DNA of 64,000 bases from Halomonas binhaiensis (lineage in GTDB: Bacteria > Pseudomonadota > Gammaproteobacteria > Pseudomonadales > Halomonadaceae), in contig NZ_CP038437.2 in NCBI RefSeq assembly GCF_008329985.2, positions 2,604,001 through 2,668,000 on the forward strand, written 5' to 3'. The position numbers and the translations under genes were made by a program. Position 1 is the first letter of the stretch. The number at the start of each line of letters is the position of its first letter. The notes under the pieces were generated by a model that searched no databases, was not told the DNA's origin, and saw only the letters and a program-made list of their open reading frames with translations. Positions 9,090 to 17,672 of this stretch are shown one piece after another.

Positions 9090-9116
9090 GGCCACCCGTC
9101 AGGGTGGCCTTTTTTT
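9090..9116 (+). terminator. Intrinsic terminator between SAM-II aptamer and metN
   Basis: GGCCACCC (9090-9097), loop GTCA, GGGTGGCC (9102-9109), then seven T (9110-9116). It lies 16 nt after the aptamer and 84 bp before metN, so it can only act on the metN leader. The CACCC of its left arm (9093-9097) can alternatively pair with GGGTG at 9071-9075, the strand that also forms the aptamer pseudoknot. Confidence 0.9.
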
Positions 9117-9200
9117 GCCTACCCTACTTTCTCTTCCTGCTCTTCTTCTTGCTCTGTTGCCCGCCTCCGCCGTCCCATCGTCGCCACTGCGGTAGCCAAC

Positions 9201-10244
9201 ATGATACGACTGCATAACGTTTCCAAGACCTTCGGCGCCGGCCCTCGAGCGGTCACGGCACTGAAGAGCATTGATCTCCACGTTCCCAAAGGCCAGATTC
9301 ATGGCGTCATCGGCCTTTCCGGTGCCGGCAAGTCGACCCTGATTCGCTGCGTCAATCTGCTCGAGCGCCCCACGACAGGCAGTGTGTTCGTCGATGACAA
9401 GGAACTGACCGCTCTGTCAGAAGAGGCTCTGCGCGAAGCGCGTCACCGCATCGGCATGATCTTTCAGCACTTCAATCTGCTGACATCACGCACCGTGTTC
9501 GACAACGTAGCGCTGCCGCTGGAATTCATGAAGCTGTCCAAGAATGAGATTGCCAGCCGCGTCACACCGTTGCTCGATCTCGTTGGCCTGAGCGACAAGG
9601 CCAATCAGTACCCATCGCAGCTGTCCGGTGGACAGAAGCAGCGCGTTGCCATTGCCCGCGCCCTCGCCAGCCGCCCTCAGGTGCTGCTGTGCGACGAGGC
9701 CACCTCGGCCCTGGACCCACACACCACCACCTCTATCCTTGAGCTGCTGCAGGACATCAATCAGAAGCTTGGTTTGACCATCCTGTTGATCACGCATGAG
9801 ATGGAAGTGGTCAAGACCATCTGCCATCGCGTCAGCCTGATTTCCGACGGCGAACTGGTCGAAGAAGCCGAAGTCGGCGATTTCTTCACCGCGCCACGCA
9901 CTCAACTGGGTCGCCACTTCCTCAACGACTTCCTTGAGCTGGAACCTCCTCGGGGCTTGATCGAACGCCTGCAGGGCAGTCCAAGCGACAACAGCCACCC
10001 CGTCGTACGCCTGGGCTTCTCGGGAGATGCGGTATCCACCCCGCTGATCTCTCGCCTGGCACGCGAATGCGGCGTGGATGTCAGCATCCTGCAGGCCAAG
10101 GTCGAATCGATCCAGGATCGCACCCTGGGCCTGATGATCGCAGAGCTGATGGGCGACGAAGCCGATACCCAACGCGCCATTGCCTATCTGGAATCCCATG
10201 ACCTGACCGTGGAGGTGCTCGGCCATGTCCAGCGCACTGCTTAA
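9201..10244 (+). CDS. metN: Methionine ABC transporter ATPase MetN
   Basis: 347-residue ATPase of the high-affinity D/L-methionine importer. Walker [10 protein letters not shown] (about 38-46), signature LSGGQKQR (about 141-148), Walker B VLLCDEA (about 161-167), and a C-terminal NIL domain (about 268-345) for allosteric inhibition by intracellular methionine. ATG 9201 starts [11 protein letters not shown], the usual MetN N-terminus; the longer in-frame stretch upstream runs through the terminator and is not coding. The gene overlaps metI by 20 bp. Confidence 0.96.
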   Translation: MIRLHNVSKTFGAGPRAVTALKSIDLHVPKGQIHGVIGLSGAGKSTLIRCVNLLERPTTGSVFVDDKELTALSEEALREARHRIGMIFQHFNLLTSRTVFDNVALPLEFMKLSKNEIASRVTPLLDLVGLSDKANQYPSQLSGGQKQRVAIARALASRPQVLLCDEATSALDPHTTTSILELLQDINQKLGLTILLITHEMEVVKTICHRVSLISDGELVEEAEVGDFFTAPRTQLGRHFLNDFLELEPPRGLIERLQGSPSDNSHPVVRLGFSGDAVSTPLISRLARECGVDVSILQAKVESIQDRTLGLMIAELMGDEADTQRAIAYLESHDLTVEVLGHVQRTA

Positions 10245-10878
10245 TCTGATTCTTTCAGCCACCGCCGAGACCCTCTACATGGTCTTTGTGTCTGGCGTGC
10301 TTTCTGCCCTGGCCGGCATTCCCCTCGGCGTACTGCTGTATGTGACACGCCCCGGGCAGATTCTGCCCAATGCAACTTTGAATTCAGTGCTCGGAATCAT
10401 CACCAATGTTGGCCGCTCGATCCCCTTCATCATTCTGATGGTGGCGTTGATCCCCTTCATTCGCATACTGGTCGGTACTTCCATCGGTACCAATGCTGCC
10501 GCCGTGCCTTTGACCATTGCCGCCATCCCATTCGTTGCCCGCCTGGTAGAGGGATCTCTCAATGAGGTATCTCCCGGCCTGATCGAAGCCGCTCAATCCA
10601 TGGGCGCAACTCCTTGGCAGATCATTACCAAAGTACTGCTGCCAGAAGCTCGCGGCGGCATCTTCACTACCCTGACCATCACAGTGGTCACACTGGTGAG
10701 CTATTCCGCCATGGCCGGCGCGGTAGGCGGCGGCGGGCTCGGCGACCTGGGCATCCGCTACGGCTATATGCGCTATGATTCCACCGTCATGCTGATCACC
10801 GTCGCCATTCTGGTGGTCATGGTTCAGGGCTTCCAGAGCCTGGGCGACTACCTGGTGCGCAAGAGCGACCATAAGTGA
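10225..10878 (+). CDS. metI: Methionine ABC transporter permease MetI
   Basis: 217-residue inner-membrane permease, about five helices, dimeric partner of MetN. The cytoplasmic coupling loop [20 protein letters not shown] (about 129-148) is typical. Start ATG 10225 lies inside the metN 3' end and has GGAGG 9 nt upstream, so translation is coupled to metN. Confidence 0.96.
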   Translation: MSSALLNLILSATAETLYMVFVSGVLSALAGIPLGVLLYVTRPGQILPNATLNSVLGIITNVGRSIPFIILMVALIPFIRILVGTSIGTNAAAVPLTIAAIPFVARLVEGSLNEVSPGLIEAAQSMGATPWQIITKVLLPEARGGIFTTLTITVVTLVSYSAMAGAVGGGGLGDLGIRYGYMRYDSTVMLITVAILVVMVQGFQSLGDYLVRKSDHK

Positions 10879-11002
10879 ATCTCGATGTATTTCAGGCTTC
10901 GCTAATAGCTAAAAAGAATTACACCACTGCCTCTTATTCCAGTAACATCATCTGGAACCACGCATTCAGCACGTACGAACCACTGATAAGGAAGACTTCG
11001 AC

Positions 11003-11791
11003 ATGCGCAAGACTCTGATTGGTGCCCTAGCGATCTCCACTCTGTCTCTCGCCGTTGCTCAGGCCAATGCCGCCGAAATCAAGATCGGCACCGTAGCGGG
11101 CCCAGAAACTGACGTCATGCAGGTCGCCGCCGATATCGCCAAGCAAAAGTTCGACCTGGATGTGGAAATCGTCGAGTTCACCGACTACGTCACGCCCAAT
11201 GCCGCCCTGGCCGACGGCAGCCTGGACGCCAATGCCTACCAGCACGAGCCGTACATGAACGCAATGGTGCGCGACCGTGGCTATGACTTCGCCATTGCTG
11301 GCCGCACCTTCGTCTACCCGATTGGTGCTTATTCCGAAAAGTACGACAACATCGATGATCTGCCGGATGGCGCTACCATCGCCCTGCCTAACGATCCGTC
11401 CAACGAAGGCCGCTCGCTGATCCTGATGCACAACCTGGGCCTGATTCAGTTGGATGATCCGGAGAACCTGGAAGCCACACCGCTGAACGTGAGCGAGAAC
11501 GAGCACGACTACAAGTTCCGCGAGATCGAAGCCGCGCAGCTGCCCCGCGTGCTGCCTGACGTCGACATGGCCTTCATCAACAACACCTTCGCCCAGCCGG
11601 CAGGCCTGAGCCTCGATGACGCGCTGATCAAGGAAGGCCCCGAGTCTCCCTACGTCAATATCATCGCCGTGCGTGCAGGCGACGAAGACCGCGAGGAGAT
11701 CAAGCAACTGGTCGAGGCTTATCAGTCCGACGAAGTTGCCGCCAAGGCTGATGAGCTGTTCAAGGGCTCAGCCGTTCCTGGCTGGGAATAA
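11003..11791 (+). CDS. metQ: Methionine-binding protein MetQ, apparently not a lipoprotein
   Basis: 262-residue periplasmic substrate-binding protein (NlpA family). The N-terminus MRKTLIGALAISTLSLAVAQ followed by ANA|AEIKIG is a type I signal peptide with a likely cut after ANA. There is no cysteine in the signal region and hence no lipobox, unlike E. coli MetQ. The binding lobes contain the typical ANAYQHEPYM and PNDPSNEGR segments. It is 124 bp after metI and followed by its own terminator at 11832. Confidence 0.94.
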   Translation: MRKTLIGALAISTLSLAVAQANAAEIKIGTVAGPETDVMQVAADIAKQKFDLDVEIVEFTDYVTPNAALADGSLDANAYQHEPYMNAMVRDRGYDFAIAGRTFVYPIGAYSEKYDNIDDLPDGATIALPNDPSNEGRSLILMHNLGLIQLDDPENLEATPLNVSENEHDYKFREIEAAQLPRVLPDVDMAFINNTFAQPAGLSLDDALIKEGPESPYVNIIAVRAGDEDREEIKQLVEAYQSDEVAAKADELFKGSAVPGWE

Positions 11792-11831
11792 TCCCGCCTC
11801 ACGGCAGGATTCACGTCCAGTTTCACGCCAG

Positions 11832-11864
11832 AGAGGCCAGCCCAGCGCTGGCCTTCTCCTTTTG
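11832..11864 (+). terminator. Terminator of the metNIQ operon
   Basis: Stem AGGCCAGC (11834-11841) with GCTGGCCT (11847-11854), loop of 5, then TCTCCTTTT. It lies about 40 bp after the metQ stop and just before the 21-bp repeat array. Confidence 0.75.
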
Positions 11865-11866
11865 GC

Positions 11867-12013
11867 TTGAAAGAAAGTACTGTTGGTTTGAAAGAAAGTA
11901 CTTTTGCTTCGTTAGAAAGTACTGATGGTTTATTAGAAAGCACTGATGGTTTCAAAGAACGCACTTTTGGGCTCGTTAGAACGCCCTTTTGTCTTGTAAG
12001 GAAGCACCATGCC
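11867..12013 (+). repeat. Degenerate 21-bp tandem repeat, seven units, running into the msrC start
   Basis: Seven consecutive units stay in exact 21-bp phase, starting at 11867, 11888, 11909, 11930, 11951, 11972 and 11993. Unit 1 is TTGAAAGAAAGT-ACTGTTGGT; later units drift. The last unit supplies the AAGGAAG ribosome site and the ATG (12009). Open frames through the array give heptapeptide repeats in two frames but have no support as genes. A 21-bp period equals two helical turns, so each unit would face the same side of DNA. Confidence 0.85.
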
Positions 12014-12467
12014 CGACTATTCCCTGCTCGCCCGCCAACTGAAGGCCCTGCTGGATACCCGCGACTGGCTGACCAATAGCGCGCAGACCAGCGCCTTTCT
12101 GATGCAGGAAATCCCTGACTTGAACTGGGCAGGCTTCTATCTGCAACGCAGCTCCGAGCAACTGACACTTGGCCCCTTCCAGGGCAAGCCTGCCTGCAAC
12201 CCGATCCCTTTCAGCAAGGGAGTATGCGGTGCAGCAGCACGCACCCGGCAAACGCAGCGTATTGATGATGTGCATGCCGTAGCCGACCATATCGCCTGTG
12301 ACAGCGCATCCGAATCAGAACTGGTGGTGCCCATTCTCGACACCAACGGCGCATTGTGGGGCGTCCTGGATCTGGACAGCCCAAGGAAAGCGCGCTTCAG
12401 CGAGGCCGATCAGGCAGGCATCGAGGCCCTGGTCGAGATTTTCTGCCAGGCCTCCGATCTCGATTGA
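12009..12467 (+). CDS. msrC: Free methionine-(R)-sulfoxide reductase (GAF domain)
   Basis: 152-residue GAF-fold enzyme (fRMsr/YebR) that reduces free methionine-R-sulfoxide. The three family cysteines are present: Cys63 (KPACNPI), Cys73 (KGVCGAA) and Cys97 (HIACDSAS); the last is the expected catalytic one. The aromatic NWAGFYL segment (about 39-45) is typical. The start is ATG 12009 with AAGGAAG upstream. Its position after metNIQ links methionine import with repair of oxidised methionine, though a terminator separates them. Confidence 0.92.
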   Translation: MPDYSLLARQLKALLDTRDWLTNSAQTSAFLMQEIPDLNWAGFYLQRSSEQLTLGPFQGKPACNPIPFSKGVCGAAARTRQTQRIDDVHAVADHIACDSASESELVVPILDTNGALWGVLDLDSPRKARFSEADQAGIEALVEIFCQASDLD

Positions 12468-12507
12468 GCGGCCTGCTTCAGACAAGTAAATTCAGGCAAG
12501 CAACACG

Positions 12508-12538
12508 AAAAAGCCCAGCGTGGATACGCTGGGCTTTT
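12508..12538. terminator. Bidirectional terminator between msrC and the tRNA-Val cluster
   Basis: AAAAGCCCAGCG (12509-12520) pairs with CGCTGGGCTTTT (12527-12538) over a 6-nt loop. A-run and T-run flank both sides, so it can end msrC on plus and the tRNA transcript on minus. Confidence 0.88.
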
Positions 12539-12544
12539 GCAATC

Positions 12545-12621
<77 letters not shown>

Positions 12622-12665
12622 AGGGTATTCTTTCCTCAAGAGCTCTGACGACAGCATATGCAAAC

Positions 12666-12742
12666 TGGTAGGACCAGGCGGATTCGAACCGCCGACCTCC
12701 ACCATGTCAAGGTGGCGCTCTAACCAACTGAGCTATGGTCCT
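12666..12742 (-). tRNA. tRNA-Val (anticodon GAC), copy 2
   Basis: 77 nt with encoded CCA and the same acceptor, T-loop and GAC anticodon. The anticodon stem is CCACC/GGTGG here against CTACC/GGTAG in the flanking copies: a paired substitution at one stem position. Confidence 0.96.
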
Positions 12743-12773
12743 GCTGCCAGACAGATGTTGCAAGAGACTCAAG

Positions 12774-12850
<77 letters not shown>

Positions 12851-12954
12851 ATCTTTAGCAATCTCAAATTTGACTGCTGCGTACTCGTTTCTACGTACTT
12901 GAGTGTCTATCGAAGAGGGCCAATGAAAGACGCCTCCCTCGGCAACGGATGCGT

Positions 12955-12982
12955 ATTCTACCCATCCCACCCGCAAATGCAA
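12955..12982 (-). promoter_or_regulatory. Probable promoter of the tRNA-Val cluster
   Basis: On the minus strand TTGCAT (12977-12982), 16-bp spacer, TAGAAT (12955-12960), followed by a GC-rich stretch as in stringently controlled stable-RNA promoters. It would start transcription near 12948, about 98 nt before the first tRNA. Confidence 0.55.
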
Positions 12983-13079
12983 GCCTTTGATGTCTCCGAA
13001 TGATTTTGGAATTTGCCCCGTCGCCAGAGCCGCCATGTTCGATTACGATCATGACAAGCCTGCAGCAATCATTTCTCCA

Positions 13080-13163
13080 AGTCAGGATTCTGCCAGAGTC
13101 GGGATTTCTTCAGAATCAGGGTCAAACAAAGTCAGGGTTCCGCCAAAGTCAGTGGAGTGTCAC
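13080..13163 (+). repeat. Degenerate 17-bp tandem repeat ending at the glpR start codon
   Basis: Five units start at 13080, 13097, 13114, 13130 and 13147 (17, 17, 16, 17, 17 bp). The pattern is AGTCAGG-TTC--CCA; unit 1 is AGTCAGGATTCTGCCAG and unit 4 AGTCAGGGTTCCGCCAA. The last unit contains the GGAG ribosome site and ends one base before ATG 13164. The sequence is unrelated to the 21-bp array at 11867, but the placement is the same. Confidence 0.75.
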
Positions 13164-13922
13164 ATGAACCAACAACAACGTCAGGATGCCATCATTGAGC
13201 TGGTCAGTCGCCAAGGATATGCTAGCATCGAGCAACTGACTGAACATTTCGCGGTCACCCCTCAGACCATCCGCCGCGACCTCAATGCGCTGGCCAGCGA
13301 AGGCAGGATTCGCCGAGTGCATGGTGGCGCAGGTCTCGAGTCGAGTACGGTGAACACCGCCTATGCCACGCGCAAGACCCTGAACCTCGATGCCAAGCGG
13401 CGCATTGCGACCCATGTCGCTCAACATGTGCCTCATCATTCATCGTTGTTCATCAATATCGGCACCAGCAATGAACTCGTGGCAGAAGCCCTGCTCGAGC
13501 ACCAGGGCCTGGAGGTCATCACCAACAACCTCAATGTGGCCGCCATTCTGCATCACAAGGACGACTTCAATGTCATCGTCGCCGGTGGCCAGGTGCGTTC
13601 ACGCGATGGGGGCATCATTGGCGAAGCCACCATCGACTTCATCAACCAGTTCAAGGTCGACATTGGCCTGATCGGCATCAGCGGCATCGATGAAGATGGC
13701 TCCCTGCTCGAATTCGATTACCAGGAAGTACGCGTCGCCCAGGCCATCATCCACAACTCCCGCCAGGTATTCCTGGTGGCCGACCATTCAAAATTTCACC
13801 GCAACCCCGTGGTTCGCCAAGGAAATGTATCCCAGCTGGACGCCCTGTTCACCGACAGGGAACCCCCATCTTCCATCAGACGTCTGTTGCTCGATAATGA
13901 CGTAGCTCTGCATATTGCCTGA
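13164..13922 (+). CDS. glpR: DeoR-family glycerol-3-phosphate regulon repressor
   Basis: 252 residues. An N-terminal DeoR winged helix (about 5-57, with TPQTIRRDLNALASEGRIRR) is followed by a sugar-phosphate-sensing C-domain (NIGTSNELVAEAL, VITNNLNVAAIL, GLIGISGIDEDGSLLEFDYQ), the layout of E. coli GlpR. The ligand is expected to be glycerol-3-phosphate, which releases repression. ATG 13164 has GGAG about 7 nt upstream; an in-frame extension upstream crosses the 17-bp repeat and has no similarity. It precedes glpK and glpD in the same direction. Confidence 0.92.
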   Translation: MNQQQRQDAIIELVSRQGYASIEQLTEHFAVTPQTIRRDLNALASEGRIRRVHGGAGLESSTVNTAYATRKTLNLDAKRRIATHVAQHVPHHSSLFINIGTSNELVAEALLEHQGLEVITNNLNVAAILHHKDDFNVIVAGGQVRSRDGGIIGEATIDFINQFKVDIGLIGISGIDEDGSLLEFDYQEVRVAQAIIHNSRQVFLVADHSKFHRNPVVRQGNVSQLDALFTDREPPSSIRRLLLDNDVALHIA

Positions 13923-13940
13923 TCGCCCACTGCAATCTGT

Positions 13941-13976
13941 CAATCCGCAGCTACCTGCCAATCCACAGCTACCTGC
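13941..13976 (+). repeat. 18-bp direct tandem repeat, two units, after glpR
   Basis: CAATCCGCAGCTACCTGC (13941-13958) is repeated at 13959-13976 with one difference (G to A). It is 18 bp after the glpR stop, in the 293-bp gap before glpK. No gene is visible in the rest of the gap. Confidence 0.75.
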
Positions 13977-14120
13977 CAGCAATGTTCAACGTCATTGGAC
14001 TCATGAGTGTCTATAAGTTCACCGACAAGCACGACTTGCCGGGGCAAGCCGCATGCGACTAAAGCACGACATAACACGCTTTCGCCGTAGTTGCTCGCAA
14101 GACATCCTGTGACTAGCCTT

Positions 14121-14138
14121 ATTTTCTAATTCGAACAT
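14121..14138. promoter_or_regulatory. Probable GlpR operator upstream of glpK
   Basis: ATTTTCT-N4-CGAACAT matches 13 of 14 defined positions of the E. coli GlpR pattern. It is 78 bp before the glpK start, where a promoter is expected. The same right half-site is in the palindrome at 3793-3810. Confidence 0.6.
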
Positions 14139-14185
14139 TTCGCTCTTCTTTGAGGCAAAAAAGAACAAATACAGCCGGTAGATAG

Positions 14186-15721
<1,536 letters not shown>

Positions 15722-15773
15722 TACTGGCCTGCCATGTCCTGCGCAGCGCATGCCCCTAGACAGGAGTCCTGTT

Positions 15774-17450
15774 GTGCAACGATGCGAAAACGAGTCACTG
15801 ACCAGTCCGCAGCATACCAGCACAGCACATGTCAGTACGCTGCGCGACACTCATCTCCAGCACTTGGCGAATGATCGCTTCGATGTATTGATCGTTGGCG
15901 CAGGCATCAACGGCGCCTGTGCGGCAGCGGCCCTGGCAAGCAAAGGCGTCAGCGTTGCATTGATCGACCGCAGCGACTTTGCCAGTGCTACCAGCCAGCA
16001 GTCGTCCAACCTGGCATGGGGTGGCATCAAGTACATGGAAAGCTTCGACTTTTCCCTGGTGCGAAAGCTGTGCAAGAGCCGCAACCACCTGGTCAGGAGT
16101 TTTCCCTCCTCGGTCAAGGAGATTCGTTTTCTGACGACGGTGAGCAAGGGGTTTCGCCACCACCCCGGCATGCTCTGGGCCGGGTCCTGGCTCTACTGGC
16201 TGATGGGCAACGGCCAGACACGCATGCCACGCTTCTTGCGCATCAGCGACATCCACAAGCGCGCCTCCATTGTCGATACTCGTGAAGCGCATGGTGGCGT
16301 CGAGTATTCCGACGCCTACCTGTACGACAACGATGCTCGCTTCGTCTTCCAGTTCGTGCAGCGTGCCATGCATGCCAACGCACGCGTCGCCAATTATGTG
16401 GAATCGCTGGGTGCCGAGCATCACGACAATGGCTGGAAAGTCCGCGTGCGCGATGTCATCCATGACAGGCCCTTCGAGATCCAGGCCAGGGTGTTGATCA
16501 ATGCGGCGGGGCCCTGGGTCGATGAGCACAACCGACTGTCAGGCGAAACGACGGAACATCACCACGCCTTTTCCAAGGGCATCCACCTTATCGTTCCCAA
16601 ACTTACCGACGACTCCCACGTACTCGCCTTCTTCGCCGACGATGGACGCCTGTTCTTTGTCATCCCGATGGGCAATCGTACCTGCATTGGCACAACCGAC
16701 ACCCGGGTCGAACATCCGCATGTCGATATTGATGCCGATGACATCAACTTCGTGCTCGATAACATCAACAAGCGCCTGGCATTGGCACGCCCCTTGAATC
16801 GGGATGACATCATTGCAACGCGCTGTGGCGTGCGCCCCCTGGCAGTTTCGAAGAGCAATGGAAAAGAGCGCGACTTCCTGCAGCTTTCGCGCAAGCACGC
16901 CATCGACACCAACAGGCAGCATGCTCATATCAGCATTTTTGGCGGCAAGCTCACGGACTGTATCAATGTCGGTGAAGAGATTCTTGCAGAAGTCCAGAAA
17001 CTGGGCATTGATGTGCCGTACCCGGAGTCCCGCTGGTATGGAGAGCCGGACGAACAGGAAAAGCAGGAATTCCTGCGTCATGCCATGGAGATCGGGCTGG
17101 ACGACCTCACCCCGATAGATGCCAGCGAGCCCCTGAGCCAACGCCTGTGGCGGCGCTACGCCAATGATGCCCATGGCCTGCTGGAAAGCATTGTCCGCGA
17201 CCCGCGCCAGGCCGAGCCGCTGATAGAAGGCAGCGAATACCTGCGCTGCGAGCTTCAGTTGGCCCGAGAGCAGGAGATGGTCACGCGCCTGGAGGACCTG
17301 CTGCGCAGAAGAGACAGGATCTCGCTGGTGGTGAGCCAGGAGCAGCTACGCCACTCCCCCGGACTTCACGAAGCCTGCGAGATCCTGTTCGGCGATCAGG
17401 CTGAAGCGCGTTATGCCGAATACTTTGGCACCAGCGCCGTAGTCACCTAG
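15774..17450 (+). CDS. glpD: Aerobic glycerol-3-phosphate dehydrogenase
   Basis: FAD-dependent, membrane-associated enzyme that oxidises glycerol-3-phosphate to dihydroxyacetone phosphate and feeds the quinone pool. The Rossmann FAD motif VLIVGAGINGACAA is near the N-terminus; RSDFASATSQQSSNLAWGG and IGTTDTRVEHP are typical GlpD segments. I prefer GTG 15774 because AGGAG lies 7 nt upstream (558 aa). ATG 15750 in the same frame (566 aa) lacks a ribosome site. Confidence 0.93.
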   Translation: MQRCENESLTSPQHTSTAHVSTLRDTHLQHLANDRFDVLIVGAGINGACAAAALASKGVSVALIDRSDFASATSQQSSNLAWGGIKYMESFDFSLVRKLCKSRNHLVRSFPSSVKEIRFLTTVSKGFRHHPGMLWAGSWLYWLMGNGQTRMPRFLRISDIHKRASIVDTREAHGGVEYSDAYLYDNDARFVFQFVQRAMHANARVANYVESLGAEHHDNGWKVRVRDVIHDRPFEIQARVLINAAGPWVDEHNRLSGETTEHHHAFSKGIHLIVPKLTDDSHVLAFFADDGRLFFVIPMGNRTCIGTTDTRVEHPHVDIDADDINFVLDNINKRLALARPLNRDDIIATRCGVRPLAVSKSNGKERDFLQLSRKHAIDTNRQHAHISIFGGKLTDCINVGEEILAEVQKLGIDVPYPESRWYGEPDEQEKQEFLRHAMEIGLDDLTPIDASEPLSQRLWRRYANDAHGLLESIVRDPRQAEPLIEGSEYLRCELQLAREQEMVTRLEDLLRRRDRISLVVSQEQLRHSPGLHEACEILFGDQAEARYAEYFGTSAVVT

Positions 17451-17456
17451 GGTCTG

Positions 17457-17557
17457 CCTCAAGTACCCTGGGCTTGTCTTAAAGACCAAGATTTAAAAGA
17501 CCAAGATGGGTCTCAGAGACTGAGGCTGGCCTCAAGCACCCTGGGCTTGTCTTAAAA
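17457..17557 (+). repeat. Pair of 25-bp direct repeats after glpD
   Basis: CTCAAGTACCCTGGGCTTGT plus CTTAAA occurs just after the glpD stop and again about 74 bp later (near 17530) with one difference (T to C). Between them AAGACCAAGAT is also duplicated. The second copy runs into the interspersed hairpin repeat at 17554. Confidence 0.75.
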
Positions 17558-17672
17558 GTCGACGAGCGATAGTCAGACAAGGCAAAAATTGGTGAGAAGG
17601 CGCAGTTTACTAGGGATAAATGAGCACTTTGAACCAATTTTTAACGCCGTATGACTGAGCGCAGACACTTTT
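17554..17672 (-). repeat. Interspersed hairpin repeat, copy downstream of puuC
   Basis: 119 bp, read on the minus strand from AAAAGTGTCTGCGCTC to GACTTTT. The core is a perfect 10-bp stem, AAAAATTGGT with ACCAATTTTT (plus coordinates 17584-17593 and 17633-17642), around a conserved loop containing CAAAGTGCTCATTTA and GTAAACT. The second full copy (51127-51244) has the same loop and flanks but a different, fully paired stem. Its first bases overlap the puuC stop codon. Confidence 0.88.

Noticed and set aside
11867..12079. 70-codon plus frame with KESTVGL-type heptad repeats
   Set aside because: The repeats are explained by the 21-bp DNA array; the frame runs into msrC out of frame and has no ribosome site.
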